From positions 1 to 64,000 of the forward strand of contig NZ_MCGB01000092.1 in the NCBI RefSeq assembly GCF_001699815.1: a DNA stretch of 64,000 nt, written 5' to 3'. Numbering within the stretch: the first letter of the stretch is position 1; each line of letters starts with the position of its first letter. Under the pieces are notes generated by a model. That model did no database searches. It was not told where the DNA came from and saw nothing but the letters and a program-made list of their open reading frames with translations. Origin of the DNA: Ralstonia pickettii (GTDB lineage: Bacteria > Pseudomonadota > Gammaproteobacteria > Burkholderiales > Burkholderiaceae). Of the stretch, positions 44,138 to 52,430 are shown one piece after another. Both the position numbers and the translations under genes were made by a program.

Positions 44138-45207
44138 GAATCAATCCACGGCGCTTGCCGTTCTACGTCACGCTGTTTTTGTTTGCGCTGTTGTTCGGCT
44201 TCGGCTCGGTGACTTACACGGGCTTCTTCAGCGTGCAGGTGTTTCTCAATCTGCTGATCGACAACGCGTTCCTGATCGTCGTTGCTATCGGCATGACGTT
44301 CGTCATTCTATCGGGCGGCATCGATCTATCGGTGGGGGCGGTGGTGGCGCTCACCACCATGATCTCCGCCGCGCAGGTCGAACACCACGGCTGGTCGATC
44401 GGTGTGGTGGTGCCTCTGGTGCTCGCCGTCGGGTGCCTGTTCGGCCTGGTGATGGGCGTGCTGATCCAGGTGTTCCGGATTCAACCGTTCATCGTCACGC
44501 TGGGCGGCATGTTCCTCGCGCGGGGGCTGTGCTACCTCATCAGCATCGATTCGATCAGCATTACAGACCCGATCTATACCGCGCTGTCGCAGTACAAGAT
44601 CCAGGTGGGCGGCGGCAATTACGTATCGCCCAGCGTGGTGATTGCGCTGGTCGTGTTTGCCGCGGCGGCGTGGCTCGCGCATTGCAGCCGCTTTGGCCGC
44701 ACGGTGTACGCGCTGGGCGGCAATGAACGGTCTGCGTTGCTGATGGGTTTGCCGGTGGTGCGCACGCGCATCCTCGTCTATGTGCTCAGCGGGTTTTGCT
44801 CGGCACTGGGCGGCGTGCTGGTCACGTTCTACATGCTGTCCGGCTACGGGCTGCACGCGCAAGGTATGGAACTGGACGCCATTGCCGCCACGGTGGTCGG
44901 CGGCACGCTGCTCACTGGCGGCGTGGGGCTGATCAGCGGTAGTGTGGTGGGCGTGCTGTTGCTGGGCGTCATCCAGTCGCTGATCACCTTTGACGGCACG
45001 CTCAGCTCCTGGTGGGCGCGCATTGCCATTGGCGTGCTGCTGTGCCTGTTCTGCCTCATGCAGCGTTTCCTGGGGCGCGCGCAACGCGGAGCGTCATTGC
45101 CCCCGTCGACCCCGCACAGGCCGGCGCGGCCGTCGAACGAGACGGCCAAGGACGCCCCGGCCTCGGCCATCCTCATGCAGTCGCACGCCGTACCGCCTTT
45201 CAATTAG
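44134..45207 (+). CDS. yjfF: Galactofuranose-type ABC permease YjfF
   Basis: The second permease, 357 residues, carries FVILSGGIDLSVGAVVALTTM near 60, QPFIVTLGGMFLARGLCYLIS near 115 and MELDAIAATVVGGTLLTGGVGLISG near 248. A hydrophilic Pro/Arg-rich tail (about 312-357) is longer than in E. coli. It is the last gene of the ytf operon. A truncated aroQ remnant follows after 46 bases. Confidence 0.92.
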   Translation: MRINPRRLPFYVTLFLFALLFGFGSVTYTGFFSVQVFLNLLIDNAFLIVVAIGMTFVILSGGIDLSVGAVVALTTMISAAQVEHHGWSIGVVVPLVLAVGCLFGLVMGVLIQVFRIQPFIVTLGGMFLARGLCYLISIDSISITDPIYTALSQYKIQVGGGNYVSPSVVIALVVFAAAAWLAHCSRFGRTVYALGGNERSALLMGLPVVRTRILVYVLSGFCSALGGVLVTFYMLSGYGLHAQGMELDAIAATVVGGTLLTGGVGLISGSVVGVLLLGVIQSLITFDGTLSSWWARIAIGVLLCLFCLMQRFLGRAQRGASLPPSTPHRPARPSNETAKDAPASAILMQSHAVPPFN

Positions 45208-45253
45208 GCACACGCAGTTGCGGTTTCCCGTAGGCATACCGACCTTGTAAAGG

Positions 45254-45616
45254 TTGTTTCGTGCAACTATCAGATTGCAGGCGTTGGGCGCCGAACCTGG
45301 CGTGCAGGTGGAGTCATTCCAAACCAACAGCGAAGCGGCGATGTGCGAGCGCATTCATGGTGCGTTCGAAGAGCGCCAGGACGCCGTGCTGATTAACGCA
45401 GGCGCGTGGACGCATTACAGCTACGGCATCCGCGATGCGCTGGCGATCCTGACGTGTCCGGTGGTGGAATTGCATATGTCCAACATCCACGCACGCGAGC
45501 CGTTCCGACATCACTTGGTATTTGCTGACATCGTCAGCGGGCAGATCTGCGGGTTTGGCGTCCAGAGTTACCTTCTGGCCCTGCGGGCGGCGGCATCGGC
45601 AATCGATCACGCTTAG
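45254..45616 (+). pseudogene. aroQ: 5'-truncated type II 3-dehydroquinate dehydratase (aroQ remnant)
   Basis: The frame encodes about 110 residues homologous to AroQ from the middle onward: VESFQTNSEAAMCERIH, INAGAWTHYSYGIRDALAIL, VELHMSNIHAREPFRHHLVFADIVSGQICGFG (in parts) with the catalytic His in HxSNxHAREPFR. The N-terminal segment with NGPNLNLLG and the catalytic loop Tyr is absent, and nothing upstream restores it. The only start is a TTG with no good ribosome site. It is probably non-functional and served as a second copy of a shikimate or quinate enzyme. Confidence 0.75.
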
Positions 45617-45664
45617 CGGCGGCGGTCCTTCGTGAACCGATAGCGCTTTCCAGTTTCGACAATG

Positions 45665-46234
45665 CTATGGATGAAGCTTCTCGCCCTTGTTCAGCATGTC
45701 GATGAACTGAGTAATCTTCTTGGCACGCGTCTCGGCCTTCTTTACGTTCTGGATCCTGAACAGAATCGCGTACCGGTTCTGGCCATTCAAGGTAGCGAAG
45801 AATTGCTTGGCCTTCGGGTTGGCATCCAAAGCCTGCTGCAGGTCATCCGGCACGGTTGACGTACCCGCAGGCGAATAGGCCGCCTCCCAGCGGCCGTCTT
45901 GCTTGGCCAGCTCGATTGCGCGAAGCCCTGCAGGGCGCATTCTCCCGGCGGTGATCAAGGCTTCAGCCTTGGCGGTGTTGATCTTCGACCAGATGCTCTT
46001 GGCGGTTCTGGGCGTGAACCGCTGCAGCCAGTAGTGCTCGTTTTCCGCCTGCTTTTGCCCGTCGATCCATCCATAGCAGAGGGCGCTCTCAACGGCCTCT
46101 GCATAAGACACGGTGGATTGTTCGGCCGACCGCCTTGCGATGCGGAGCCAGACACCGGTCACAGTCTCTCCGTGGGTTTCCAGCCAGGCTTCCCAGGCTT
46201 CCTGATTGATGAAGGAAAGTTTTGGATTGTGCAT
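45665..46234 (-). CDS. YdeI/OmpD-associated family protein
   Basis: A 189-residue cytoplasmic protein with the YdeI/bacteriocin-protection family pattern: FINQEAWEAWLETHGETVTGVWLRIARR, SYAEAVESALCYGWIDGQ near 48, WLQRFTPRTAKSIWSKINTAKAEAL and a C-terminal YxxWIxxAK-like region (ETRAKKITQFIDMLNKGEKLHP). ATG 46234 is chosen because homology begins there. Function is not established; some members protect against peptide stress. Confidence 0.87.
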   Translation of the reverse strand: MHNPKLSFINQEAWEAWLETHGETVTGVWLRIARRSAEQSTVSYAEAVESALCYGWIDGQKQAENEHYWLQRFTPRTAKSIWSKINTAKAEALITAGRMRPAGLRAIELAKQDGRWEAAYSPAGTSTVPDDLQQALDANPKAKQFFATLNGQNRYAILFRIQNVKKAETRAKKITQFIDMLNKGEKLHP

Positions 46235-46271
46235 CGCGCTGGACCGTTCGCCATCGAGTTTGTCGGAGACG

Positions 46272-46697
46272 TTACTCGCGCCTGAAACCGAGAACACCCC
46301 TGCCCATTGCGTTTTCGGAAACCAATGGGTTCGGCATCCACGCCGTGCGCACTTCCAGCTTGTCTCCATCCAGCGTATAGAACCGTTCCTGCTCCGTGCC
46401 GGTCCAGGCTTCATTCCAGGACGCGTCAACCTTCGTGATGAACCGATCGTCTTCGACCCGATACCGCCCGGTATAGGCCACGATCGTGCGGAACAGCGCC
46501 GCCAGCTTCTCGTCTGTATTCCCCTGCTCCCGCACTTTCGCGGTGAGGAGCACCATCATGCGCCCGTCAGCGCCGAAGATCAGCGACCCATTGGGATCAG
46601 CGCCCCAGGGCTGCGTACGCTCCTTAGTCTCCTGAAGCTCGGTCTCGAAAGACAACAGCCGCCAGCTACCGTGCAGCTTCGTATCGCGCTCAGTCAT
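46272..46697 (-). CDS. Lipocalin-like domain protein
   Basis: 141 residues with the small lipocalin-like pattern: LHGSWRLLSFETELQETKE, PWGADPNGSLIFGADGRMMVLL, YTGRYRVEDDRFITKVDASWNEAWTGTEQERFYTLDGDKL (in parts). AGGACGA sits before ATG 46697; an in-frame ATG at 46712 is possible. No signal peptide. It may bind a small hydrophobic ligand. It lies in a run of three minus-strand genes. Confidence 0.82.
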   Translation of the reverse strand: MTERDTKLHGSWRLLSFETELQETKERTQPWGADPNGSLIFGADGRMMVLLTAKVREQGNTDEKLAALFRTIVAYTGRYRVEDDRFITKVDASWNEAWTGTEQERFYTLDGDKLEVRTAWMPNPLVSENAMGRGVLGFRRE

Positions 46698-46719
46698 CGT
46701 TCGTCCTGTCATCGCTCGT

Positions 46720-47382
46720 TTAAGTATTCGTAGGCAATGGGCGCCGCAAAACAACATGCGTCGCCTTTTCTGATGCTACGGATTCAACGCACGCGTAGCC
46801 CAGCGCTCGCAAGTCGATCCCCTCAAACAGGGGTTCCCCTCGGCCAAGCAAGACCGGCGAGATCGCGATGTGCAGTTCATCGATGAGGCCTTCACGCAGG
46901 TACTGCCGGATGGTGCTCGGCCCTCCGCCAATGCGTACATCCTTCCCGCCAGCGGCCTCGCGCGCACGGTCGAGCGCTTCTCGAAAGCCGCCTGTGATGA
47001 AGTGGAAGGTCGTGCCGCCCGCCATCTCGATGGGCGCACGCGCGTGGTGGGTCAACACGAAAACGGGAACGTGATACGGCGGGTTGTCGCCCCACCAGCC
47101 TTTCCAATTGTCGTCGGGCCAATCCCCGCGAATGGGGCCGAACATGTTGCGCCCGAGAATCCACGCCCCCACGTTCCGGAAACTACGGGCGGCAAAGTCA
47201 TCGTCAACGCCAGTTGTACCGCCGTCCTTGCCGAACAGGGTCCGCTGGAACGTGCGCGTCGCGACCAGCCACTGGTGCAGCTCCATCCCGCCAATGCCGA
47301 GCGGATTGTTGATGTCCTGATCCGGACCTGCGCCGTATCCGTCAAGCGAGAGGGTGAAGCCCGCAACGCGAACGCGTGTCAT
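46720..47382 (-). CDS. Dihydrofolate reductase-like (RibD C-terminal) protein
   Basis: 220 residues with the RibD-C/DHFR fold: [17 protein letters not shown] at the N-terminus, [19 protein letters not shown] near 70, [42 protein letters not shown] near 150. GGAG precedes ATG 47382. It is probably an NADPH-dependent reductase of unknown substrate, common in soil bacteria. Confidence 0.88.
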   Translation of the reverse strand: MTRVRVAGFTLSLDGYGAGPDQDINNPLGIGGMELHQWLVATRTFQRTLFGKDGGTTGVDDDFAARSFRNVGAWILGRNMFGPIRGDWPDDNWKGWWGDNPPYHVPVFVLTHHARAPIEMAGGTTFHFITGGFREALDRAREAAGGKDVRIGGGPSTIRQYLREGLIDELHIAISPVLLGRGEPLFEGIDLRALGYACVESVASEKATHVVLRRPLPTNT

Positions 47383-47557
47383 CGTTTGTCTCCAGCTCCA
47401 ATCGGACGCCCGATCGGTCATCAACGGATGCCGGCGTCAGGACCTGCATATTAGTACCGGGGCCAGCCGAACGTGCGGCGCGCGTCGGGCTGGCCATCGG
47501 CCGTTGGGGGGGAGGGCCCCGCCATCATTTAGAATCGCACACTTTGCCCGACCTCCC

Positions 47558-48481
47558 ATGTGGTTCAAAAATCTCCAGCTTCATCGTCTGCCGGCACCTT
47601 GGGCCGTGACCCCTGACCAGCTTGAAAAGTGGCTGGCACCTCACGCGTTTCAACCGGGCAACAGCGTAGAAAAGCAGACCTTCGGCTGGGCCTCGCCGCG
47701 TGACGACGGCGCGCTCGTGTATTCGAACAACGGGCAGATGCTGCTGGTATTCCGTGCCGAGAAGAAGCTGCTGCCCGCGTCCGTCATCAATCAGGTGACC
47801 AAGGCCCGGGCGCTTGAGCTGGAGGAGCAGCAGGGCTTCAAGCCCGGCCGAAAGCAACTGCGCGAACTCAAGGAACAGGTGACCGACGAACTGCTGCCGC
47901 GCGCCTTCAGCATTCGCCGCGATACGCGGGTGTGGATCGATACGGCAAATGGCTGGCTCGTGATCGATGCAGCTTCGCAGGCGGTTGCCGACGACGTGCG
48001 CGGCCTGCTCGTCAAGTCGATCGATCAATTGCCACTCACCAGCGTGCATGTGAAGCATTCGCCTGTTGCGGCGATGACGGAGTGGCTGCTCTCCGGCGAC
48101 GCGCCCGGCGGCTTCACCGTCGACCAGGACGCCGAGTTGCGCTCGACGGGCGAGGGCGGCGCCACGGTGCGATACGTTGGCCACGCGCTGGAGGCAGAAG
48201 ACATGCGCCGGCACATCGAAGCTGGCAAGCAATGCATGCGGCTCGCCATGACCTGGGACGACCGGGTCTCCTTCGTGCTGACGCCGTCGCTCCTGATCAA
48301 ACGCGTGACGCCGCTGGACGTGATCAAGGAAGCCGAAGACCCCACCGCGCAGAACGACGACGAGCGCTTCGACTCCGATGTCGCGCTGATGACCGGCGAG
48401 TTGGCGCGGATGCTGAGCGACCTGGTCGACAGCCTCGGCGGCGATCAGCTCGATGCCGTGCAACAGGCCAAGGCGGCCTGA
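47558..48481 (+). CDS. rdgC: Recombination-associated protein RdgC
   Basis: RdgC is a ring-shaped DNA-binding protein that modulates RecA. The 307 residues start [11 protein letters not shown] and include [73 protein letters not shown] (in parts) and [21 protein letters not shown] possible -10 TAGAAT lies at 47530, but a matching -35 is not clear. The length fits the family. Confidence 0.95.
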   Translation: MWFKNLQLHRLPAPWAVTPDQLEKWLAPHAFQPGNSVEKQTFGWASPRDDGALVYSNNGQMLLVFRAEKKLLPASVINQVTKARALELEEQQGFKPGRKQLRELKEQVTDELLPRAFSIRRDTRVWIDTANGWLVIDAASQAVADDVRGLLVKSIDQLPLTSVHVKHSPVAAMTEWLLSGDAPGGFTVDQDAELRSTGEGGATVRYVGHALEAEDMRRHIEAGKQCMRLAMTWDDRVSFVLTPSLLIKRVTPLDVIKEAEDPTAQNDDERFDSDVALMTGELARMLSDLVDSLGGDQLDAVQQAKAA

Positions 48482-48558
48482 GTTTCGTCAGCCGGCTTGA
48501 AGTTGCGCAGGAGTCGGTGCAGGTTGACGAGGCCGTATTGTCGTAACGTGAACGTTGC

Positions 48559-49059
48559 TCAGTCGGTCCGCCCGGCGCGCAGGTCGCTCTTGCGGATGAG
48601 CTGCAAGAGCGTTTCCGCAGGCTTGCTCAAGCGCCGTGCCAACAACGTGATGAACTCGATGGCCGGCAGCGGCGGTAAAACGTCGCCATTGACGGGCGGC
48701 ACCAGCCCGCCGCCGGCCAGGTTTTGCGCACGCACGGTAATCCCCAGCCCGCCCCGGGCCGCGGCAATAGATCCGGAATGACTGCAGCTGGTGCAGACGA
48801 TGCGCCACAGCCAACCCGCTGCGGCCAACGTGTCGAGCACGATGGAACGCGTCACGCTCGGCTCGTTGACGAGGATGAGCGGCAGCGGCTGAGTTACGTC
48901 GACCACGGTACCGGGCCGGGCAAGCCATTCGAGCTGCCCTCGGAACAGCGGGACACCACGTCGGCCGCCTTCGCGGCGCTTGCCGGCAATCAGGTCGAGC
49001 GAGCCGTCTTCGATGCCTTCGTACGGCTTGCTGGTCATCCCCATCGTGACCTCGACGCA
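48559..49059 (-). pseudogene. LysR-family regulator, C-terminal remnant
   Basis: About 165 residues of a LysR substrate-binding domain are readable: SLDLIAGKRREG, RGVPLFRGQLEWLARPGTVVD, LILVNEPSVTRSIVLDTLAAAGWLWRIV and ARGGLGITVRAQNLAGGGLVPP. The N-terminal helix-turn-helix is missing; the frame meets a stop just before GVT-MGMTSK at 49060. It lies head to head with a broken MFS gene, so both lost their 5' halves. Confidence 0.75.
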
Positions 49060-49316
49060 TCAGGATGCCGGCAGCGGCAACAGTTTGTGTTCGATGGTGC
49101 AGATACTCGCCATCGGCTTGGGCGTATCGATCGGAGGGGGGGCTTGTCAGCCTTTTCTCGGTCAAGCTTGGCGTGGCTGCGCCGGCGTATCGGCTGGCGT
49201 TCTTCACCATGGGCGTGGTGACCGTGTTTTCCGCGTTGATTTTCCGCAAGCTCGACGCGAAGCCCACGCCGTTGCTTACTAAGAACCTGGAAGCCGAGGC
49301 TGTACAGGCACGCTAA
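49056..49316 (+). pseudogene. MFS (DHA2/EmrB-like) transporter, C-terminal remnant with frameshift
   Basis: The end of a 14-TM-type drug exporter is readable: DAGSGNSLCSMVQILAIGLGVSIGG in one frame up to about 49138, then LVSLFSVKLGVAAPAYRLAFFTMGVVTVFSALIFRKLD in the next. The frame changes in a run of seven G (49136-49142), where six would keep it open. At least 380 N-terminal residues are absent. The remnant starts within about ten bases of the LysR remnant. Confidence 0.7.
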
Positions 49317-49406
49317 GGATACCGGCGCTTCATCCCGGGTACCTTCGAACGTGTAGCCGTCATGCGGGTTTATGTGTGCATGAATCTCCGCAAAACCGCT
49401 GCCAGG

Positions 49407-49838
49407 TTATCCGCGCATGCGCAAGAGATCGGCGTAAGAAATCAGTTTGCGTTTTCCTGTTCCGAGCGTCTTGCGCTTTGATGTCGAGCGAGCTGGTTTG
49501 CTGCGCTCGAACTTGGCCGCAGCACGTGCATCTTCCTTGGCATGCACGCTGGCGGACCTGGTTTCCGCCTTGACGCGTTCGGCTTCCAGCCGGGCGGCAA
49601 CCCGCTCCTCGCGGGCAACTTCCTGCGCGGCCGAGAGGATTTCTGCCTTGAGTTGATCACGTCGCTGTTTGGCCGCAACGCGGGCGGCCTGCAGTTGCTC
49701 CTTACGTTGCCGAAGCCAGTCTTTTCGGCTTACCGGCGCGGGCCGTGCCTCTGCAGGCACACTCAGGCGCAAAGCCCGGCTGGCGGCAACTTTCTCGGCG
49801 TGGATCGGGCGGCGCGGATCGCGTTTCACATCACTCAT
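49407..49838 (-). CDS. Hypothetical basic coiled-coil protein
   Basis: 143 residues, strongly basic and Ala-rich. A central helix of about 75 residues (RKDWLRQRKEQLQAARVAAK, then EVAREERVAARLEAERVKAE) is predicted coiled coil, and a Lys/Arg/Ser-rich tail ends in KLISYADLLRMRG. No signal peptide or named domain was recognised. It could be a nucleic-acid or nucleoid-associated protein. GGAG lies 11 bases before ATG 49838. Confidence 0.6.
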   Translation of the reverse strand: MSDVKRDPRRPIHAEKVAASRALRLSVPAEARPAPVSRKDWLRQRKEQLQAARVAAKQRRDQLKAEILSAAQEVAREERVAARLEAERVKAETRSASVHAKEDARAAAKFERSKPARSTSKRKTLGTGKRKLISYADLLRMRG

Positions 49839-50207
49839 GGTGCGCAACGCTCCCAGGCGGCACCGCTGTGCCGCCGAGCACCAACCAGCAGGGGATGGCG
49901 GATCATGACGTTCATTCTGTCAACCGTACCATAGGGCCCCATGTCCCGCAGGGGTGATGCGCGACCATCGAGTTCTTGGGCGTGCGAATGCATGGCCCTA
50001 CCGTCATTCCAATGCGGAATCCACGTCAGCAAGGCGGCGTTTAAGCCGCTGCGTCACGGCAGCTGATGCCATTGGGCGCCTGCCCGGCGCATGGCTTTTC
50101 CGCCGCCTGCAATACCGCATGTGCGTGAATACGCCACCAAATTGCATCGCCGTTGGCGCAAAATAACGGTTTGGGCATTTTGCGCCCCTCGCACTCTTGG
50201 AGACGGT
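49839..50207. other. Intergenic region upstream of ilvE
   Basis: 369 bases with no convincing gene. It contains a perfect 8-bp inverted repeat GGCGGCAC (49856-49863) / GTGCCGCC (49868-49875) close to the minus-strand coiled-coil gene and a few short GC hairpins. The ribosome site GGAG of ilvE is at 50199-50202. Confidence 0.5.
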
Positions 50208-51308
50208 ATGAACAACGTTGTCGAATCGGCTATTTCGATCGAGAAGCGCCCGAACCCTGTTCCGGCGGAAGAGCGCGCGCGCCTGCTGGAAAACCCCGCT
50301 TTCGGCCGCGTCTTCACGGATCACATGGCCACCATCCGCTACACCGAGGGCAAGGGCTGGCACGACGCCAAAATCGGCGCGCATGGCCCGATCCAGTGCG
50401 ATCCGTCCACGCTGGTGCTGCACTACGCGCAGGAAATCTTCGAGGGCATGAAGGCCTACCGCCTGCCGGACGGCGGCGGTGCGCTGTTCCGCCCGGAAGC
50501 CAATGCGCGCCGGTTCCAGAATTCCGCCAAGCGCCTGGCGATGCCCGCGCTGCCGGAAGACCTCTTCCTGCAGGCCGTGCGCGAGCTGGTCAAGCTCGAT
50601 CGCGACTGGATTCCGTCGGGCCAGGGCTCGGCGCTGTACCTGCGCCCGTTCATGATCGCCACCGAAGTGGTCCTGGGCGTGAAGCCTTCGGCCGAATACC
50701 TGTTCTGCGTGATTGCGTGCCCGGTGGGCGCGTACTTCAAGGGCGATGCATCGTCGGGCGTCACCATCTGGGTGTCGGACAACTACACGCGCGCCGCACC
50801 GGGCGGTACGGGCGAGGCCAAGTGCGGCGGCAACTACGCCGCCAGCCTGGTCGCTCAAGCTGAAGCCACCCGCGAGGGCTGCGACCAGGTCGTCTTCCTC
50901 GACGCGGTGGAGCGCAAGTGGATCGAAGAGCTGGGCGGTATGAACGTGTTCTTCGTCTTCGATGACGGTTCGCTGCAGACGCCGCCGCTGACTGGCACGA
51001 TCCTGCCGGGCATCACGCGCGATTCGTTGATCACGCTGGCGCGCGGCATGGGCCTGACCGTGCGCGAAGAGCCGTACTCCATCGACCAGTGGCAGGCCGA
51101 CGCCCAAAGCGGCCGCCTGCGTGAAGCCTTTGCGTGCGGCACCGCAGCGGTCGTCACGCCCATCGGCAAGGTCAAGGGCCACAAGCACAACTTCACCATC
51201 GGCGATGGCAAGGCAGGCGAGCTGACGACCAAGCTGAAGGCGGCGCTGGTCGATCTGCAGAACGGCCGCGCACCGGACCCGCACGGCTGGCTGGACCGCC
51301 TGTTCTGA
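50208..51308 (+). CDS. ilvE: Branched-chain amino acid aminotransferase
   Basis: PLP-dependent class IV aminotransferase catalysing the last step of Leu, Ile and Val synthesis. The 366 residues follow the long (eukaryote-like) subgroup: VLHYAQEIFEGMKAYR near 66, LYLRPFMIATE, GGTGEAKCGGNYAASL with the PLP Lys near 205, EELGGMNVFFVFDDG and EAFACGTAAVVTPIGKV near 310. GGAGACGGT precedes ATG. An alpha/beta hydrolase follows 7 bases after the stop. Confidence 0.95.
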   Translation: MNNVVESAISIEKRPNPVPAEERARLLENPAFGRVFTDHMATIRYTEGKGWHDAKIGAHGPIQCDPSTLVLHYAQEIFEGMKAYRLPDGGGALFRPEANARRFQNSAKRLAMPALPEDLFLQAVRELVKLDRDWIPSGQGSALYLRPFMIATEVVLGVKPSAEYLFCVIACPVGAYFKGDASSGVTIWVSDNYTRAAPGGTGEAKCGGNYAASLVAQAEATREGCDQVVFLDAVERKWIEELGGMNVFFVFDDGSLQTPPLTGTILPGITRDSLITLARGMGLTVREEPYSIDQWQADAQSGRLREAFACGTAAVVTPIGKVKGHKHNFTIGDGKAGELTTKLKAALVDLQNGRAPDPHGWLDRLF

Positions 51309-51315
51309 ACCGGGT

Positions 51316-52128
51316 ATGGCCGAATCGCTTTCTGCGCCGTCCGTCGACGGCACCGAAGCCTGGATCACCACGCCCGATGGCCGTCTCCATGCCAGGCAAT
51401 GGGGCGGCCCGGTCAACGATGCCGCCAAACCGCCCATCGTGCTGCTGCACGATTCGCTCGGCTGCGTCGCGCTGTGGCGTGATTTTCCGCAGCGTCTGGC
51501 GCAGTCGACCGGACATGCGGTCATCGCCTATGACCGGCTCGGCTTTGGCCGATCCGACGCATATCCCGGCCAGTTGGATCCGGGCTTCATCCAGCAGGAA
51601 GCGTACGGTGGCTTTGCCGCGCTGACCGACCAGTTTGGCGTGGATCGCTTCTTCGTCTTCGGCCACAGCGTCGGTGGCGGCATGGCGGTGTCGATTGCCG
51701 CAGCGTATCCGGGCCGCTGCGCAGGCTTGATTACCGAGTCGGCGCAGGCGTTTGTGGAAGAGCAAACGCGCCAAGGCATCCGTATCGCTCAGGCGCAGTT
51801 TGCCGAGCCCGGCCAGATGGGCCGGCTCGAGCGGTACCACGGCAGCAAGGCGCAATGGGTGCTGGATGCGTGGGTGAACACGTGGCTGTCTCCGGCATTT
51901 GCGCAGTGGTGCCTGGACGACGCGCTGCTTGCCGTGCGCAGCCCGGTACTGGCGCTGCACGGCACCGAAGACGAATACGGCTCGACTGCGCAGCCGGAGC
52001 GCATCGTCACGCTGGCCGGCGCGCCTGCCACGCTCAAGCTGGTGCAGCGTTGCGGGCATGTGCCGCATCGGGAGCAGGAGGCCGCTGTGCTCGCCGCCGT
52101 CAACGCCTTCCTGAGCGCCTCCGCCTGA
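51316..52128 (+). CDS. Alpha/beta hydrolase
   Basis: 270-residue alpha/beta-fold hydrolase with PPIVLLHDSLGCVALW near 39, YDRLGFGRSD, the nucleophile elbow GHSVGG near 117, LALHGTEDEYG carrying the acid and CGHVPHREQ carrying the catalytic His. No signal peptide. Its proximity to ilvE suggests co-transcription but not a clear role; the substrate is unknown. Confidence 0.9.
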   Translation: MAESLSAPSVDGTEAWITTPDGRLHARQWGGPVNDAAKPPIVLLHDSLGCVALWRDFPQRLAQSTGHAVIAYDRLGFGRSDAYPGQLDPGFIQQEAYGGFAALTDQFGVDRFFVFGHSVGGGMAVSIAAAYPGRCAGLITESAQAFVEEQTRQGIRIAQAQFAEPGQMGRLERYHGSKAQWVLDAWVNTWLSPAFAQWCLDDALLAVRSPVLALHGTEDEYGSTAQPERIVTLAGAPATLKLVQRCGHVPHREQEAAVLAAVNAFLSASA

Positions 52129-52430
52129 TTCTTGGGCGTTCGCCCGGTGCCTGAGGTGCACGGCGTCGGCATTCGCACCCGGCCTCCTTTCAGGTGCGTC
52201 GCACCAAAATCGAACGACCGTTTTTAAATCGTTCGTTTCAATCGCCTGCTTTTTTCCCGTCTTCAGAGGGCTGCCCGGCGGCCCTTTCGTTTGGAGTTTG
52301 GCGCCTACTTTCCGGCGTTGGTCTCTTCTCCTGCTGCGCCTATAACGCAGATGTCGGGCACGACCCCGGCGGCGCACGCATGTGCGTACACAAGCCAAGC
52401 CGCCCAGCGGGGCAAAACAGGAGGAAGACA
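52129..52430. other. Intergenic region upstream of alkB
   Basis: 302 bases without a supported gene. It holds an inverted repeat at 52211-52235, a T-rich tract around 52250, a GC hairpin near 52268-52284 followed by TTTCG that may end transcription from ilvE, and the AGGAGG of alkB at 52420. Confidence 0.5.
52211..52235. promoter_or_regulatory. CGAACGA/TCGTTCG inverted repeat upstream of alkB
   Basis: CGAACGA (52211-52217) and TCGTTCG (52229-52235) form perfect 7-bp arms around an 11-base AT-rich spacer, 195 bases before alkB. It resembles a TetR-type operator. A terminator for the preceding hydrolase is an alternative, but only TTTCA follows. Confidence 0.45.

Noticed and set aside
47504-47535. 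sigma70 promoter for rdgC (TTGGGG and TAGAAT)
   Set aside because: The spacing is about 20 bases, too long for a confident call; only the -10-like element is mentioned in the rdgC entry.
49835-50032. 65-codon minus-strand ORF upstream of ilvE
   Set aside because: No ribosome site, no domain, and it overlaps the 5' region of the coiled-coil gene.
52194-52430. 79-codon N-terminal extension of AlkB
   Set aside because: AlkB homology and AGGAGG both place the start at ATG 52431.
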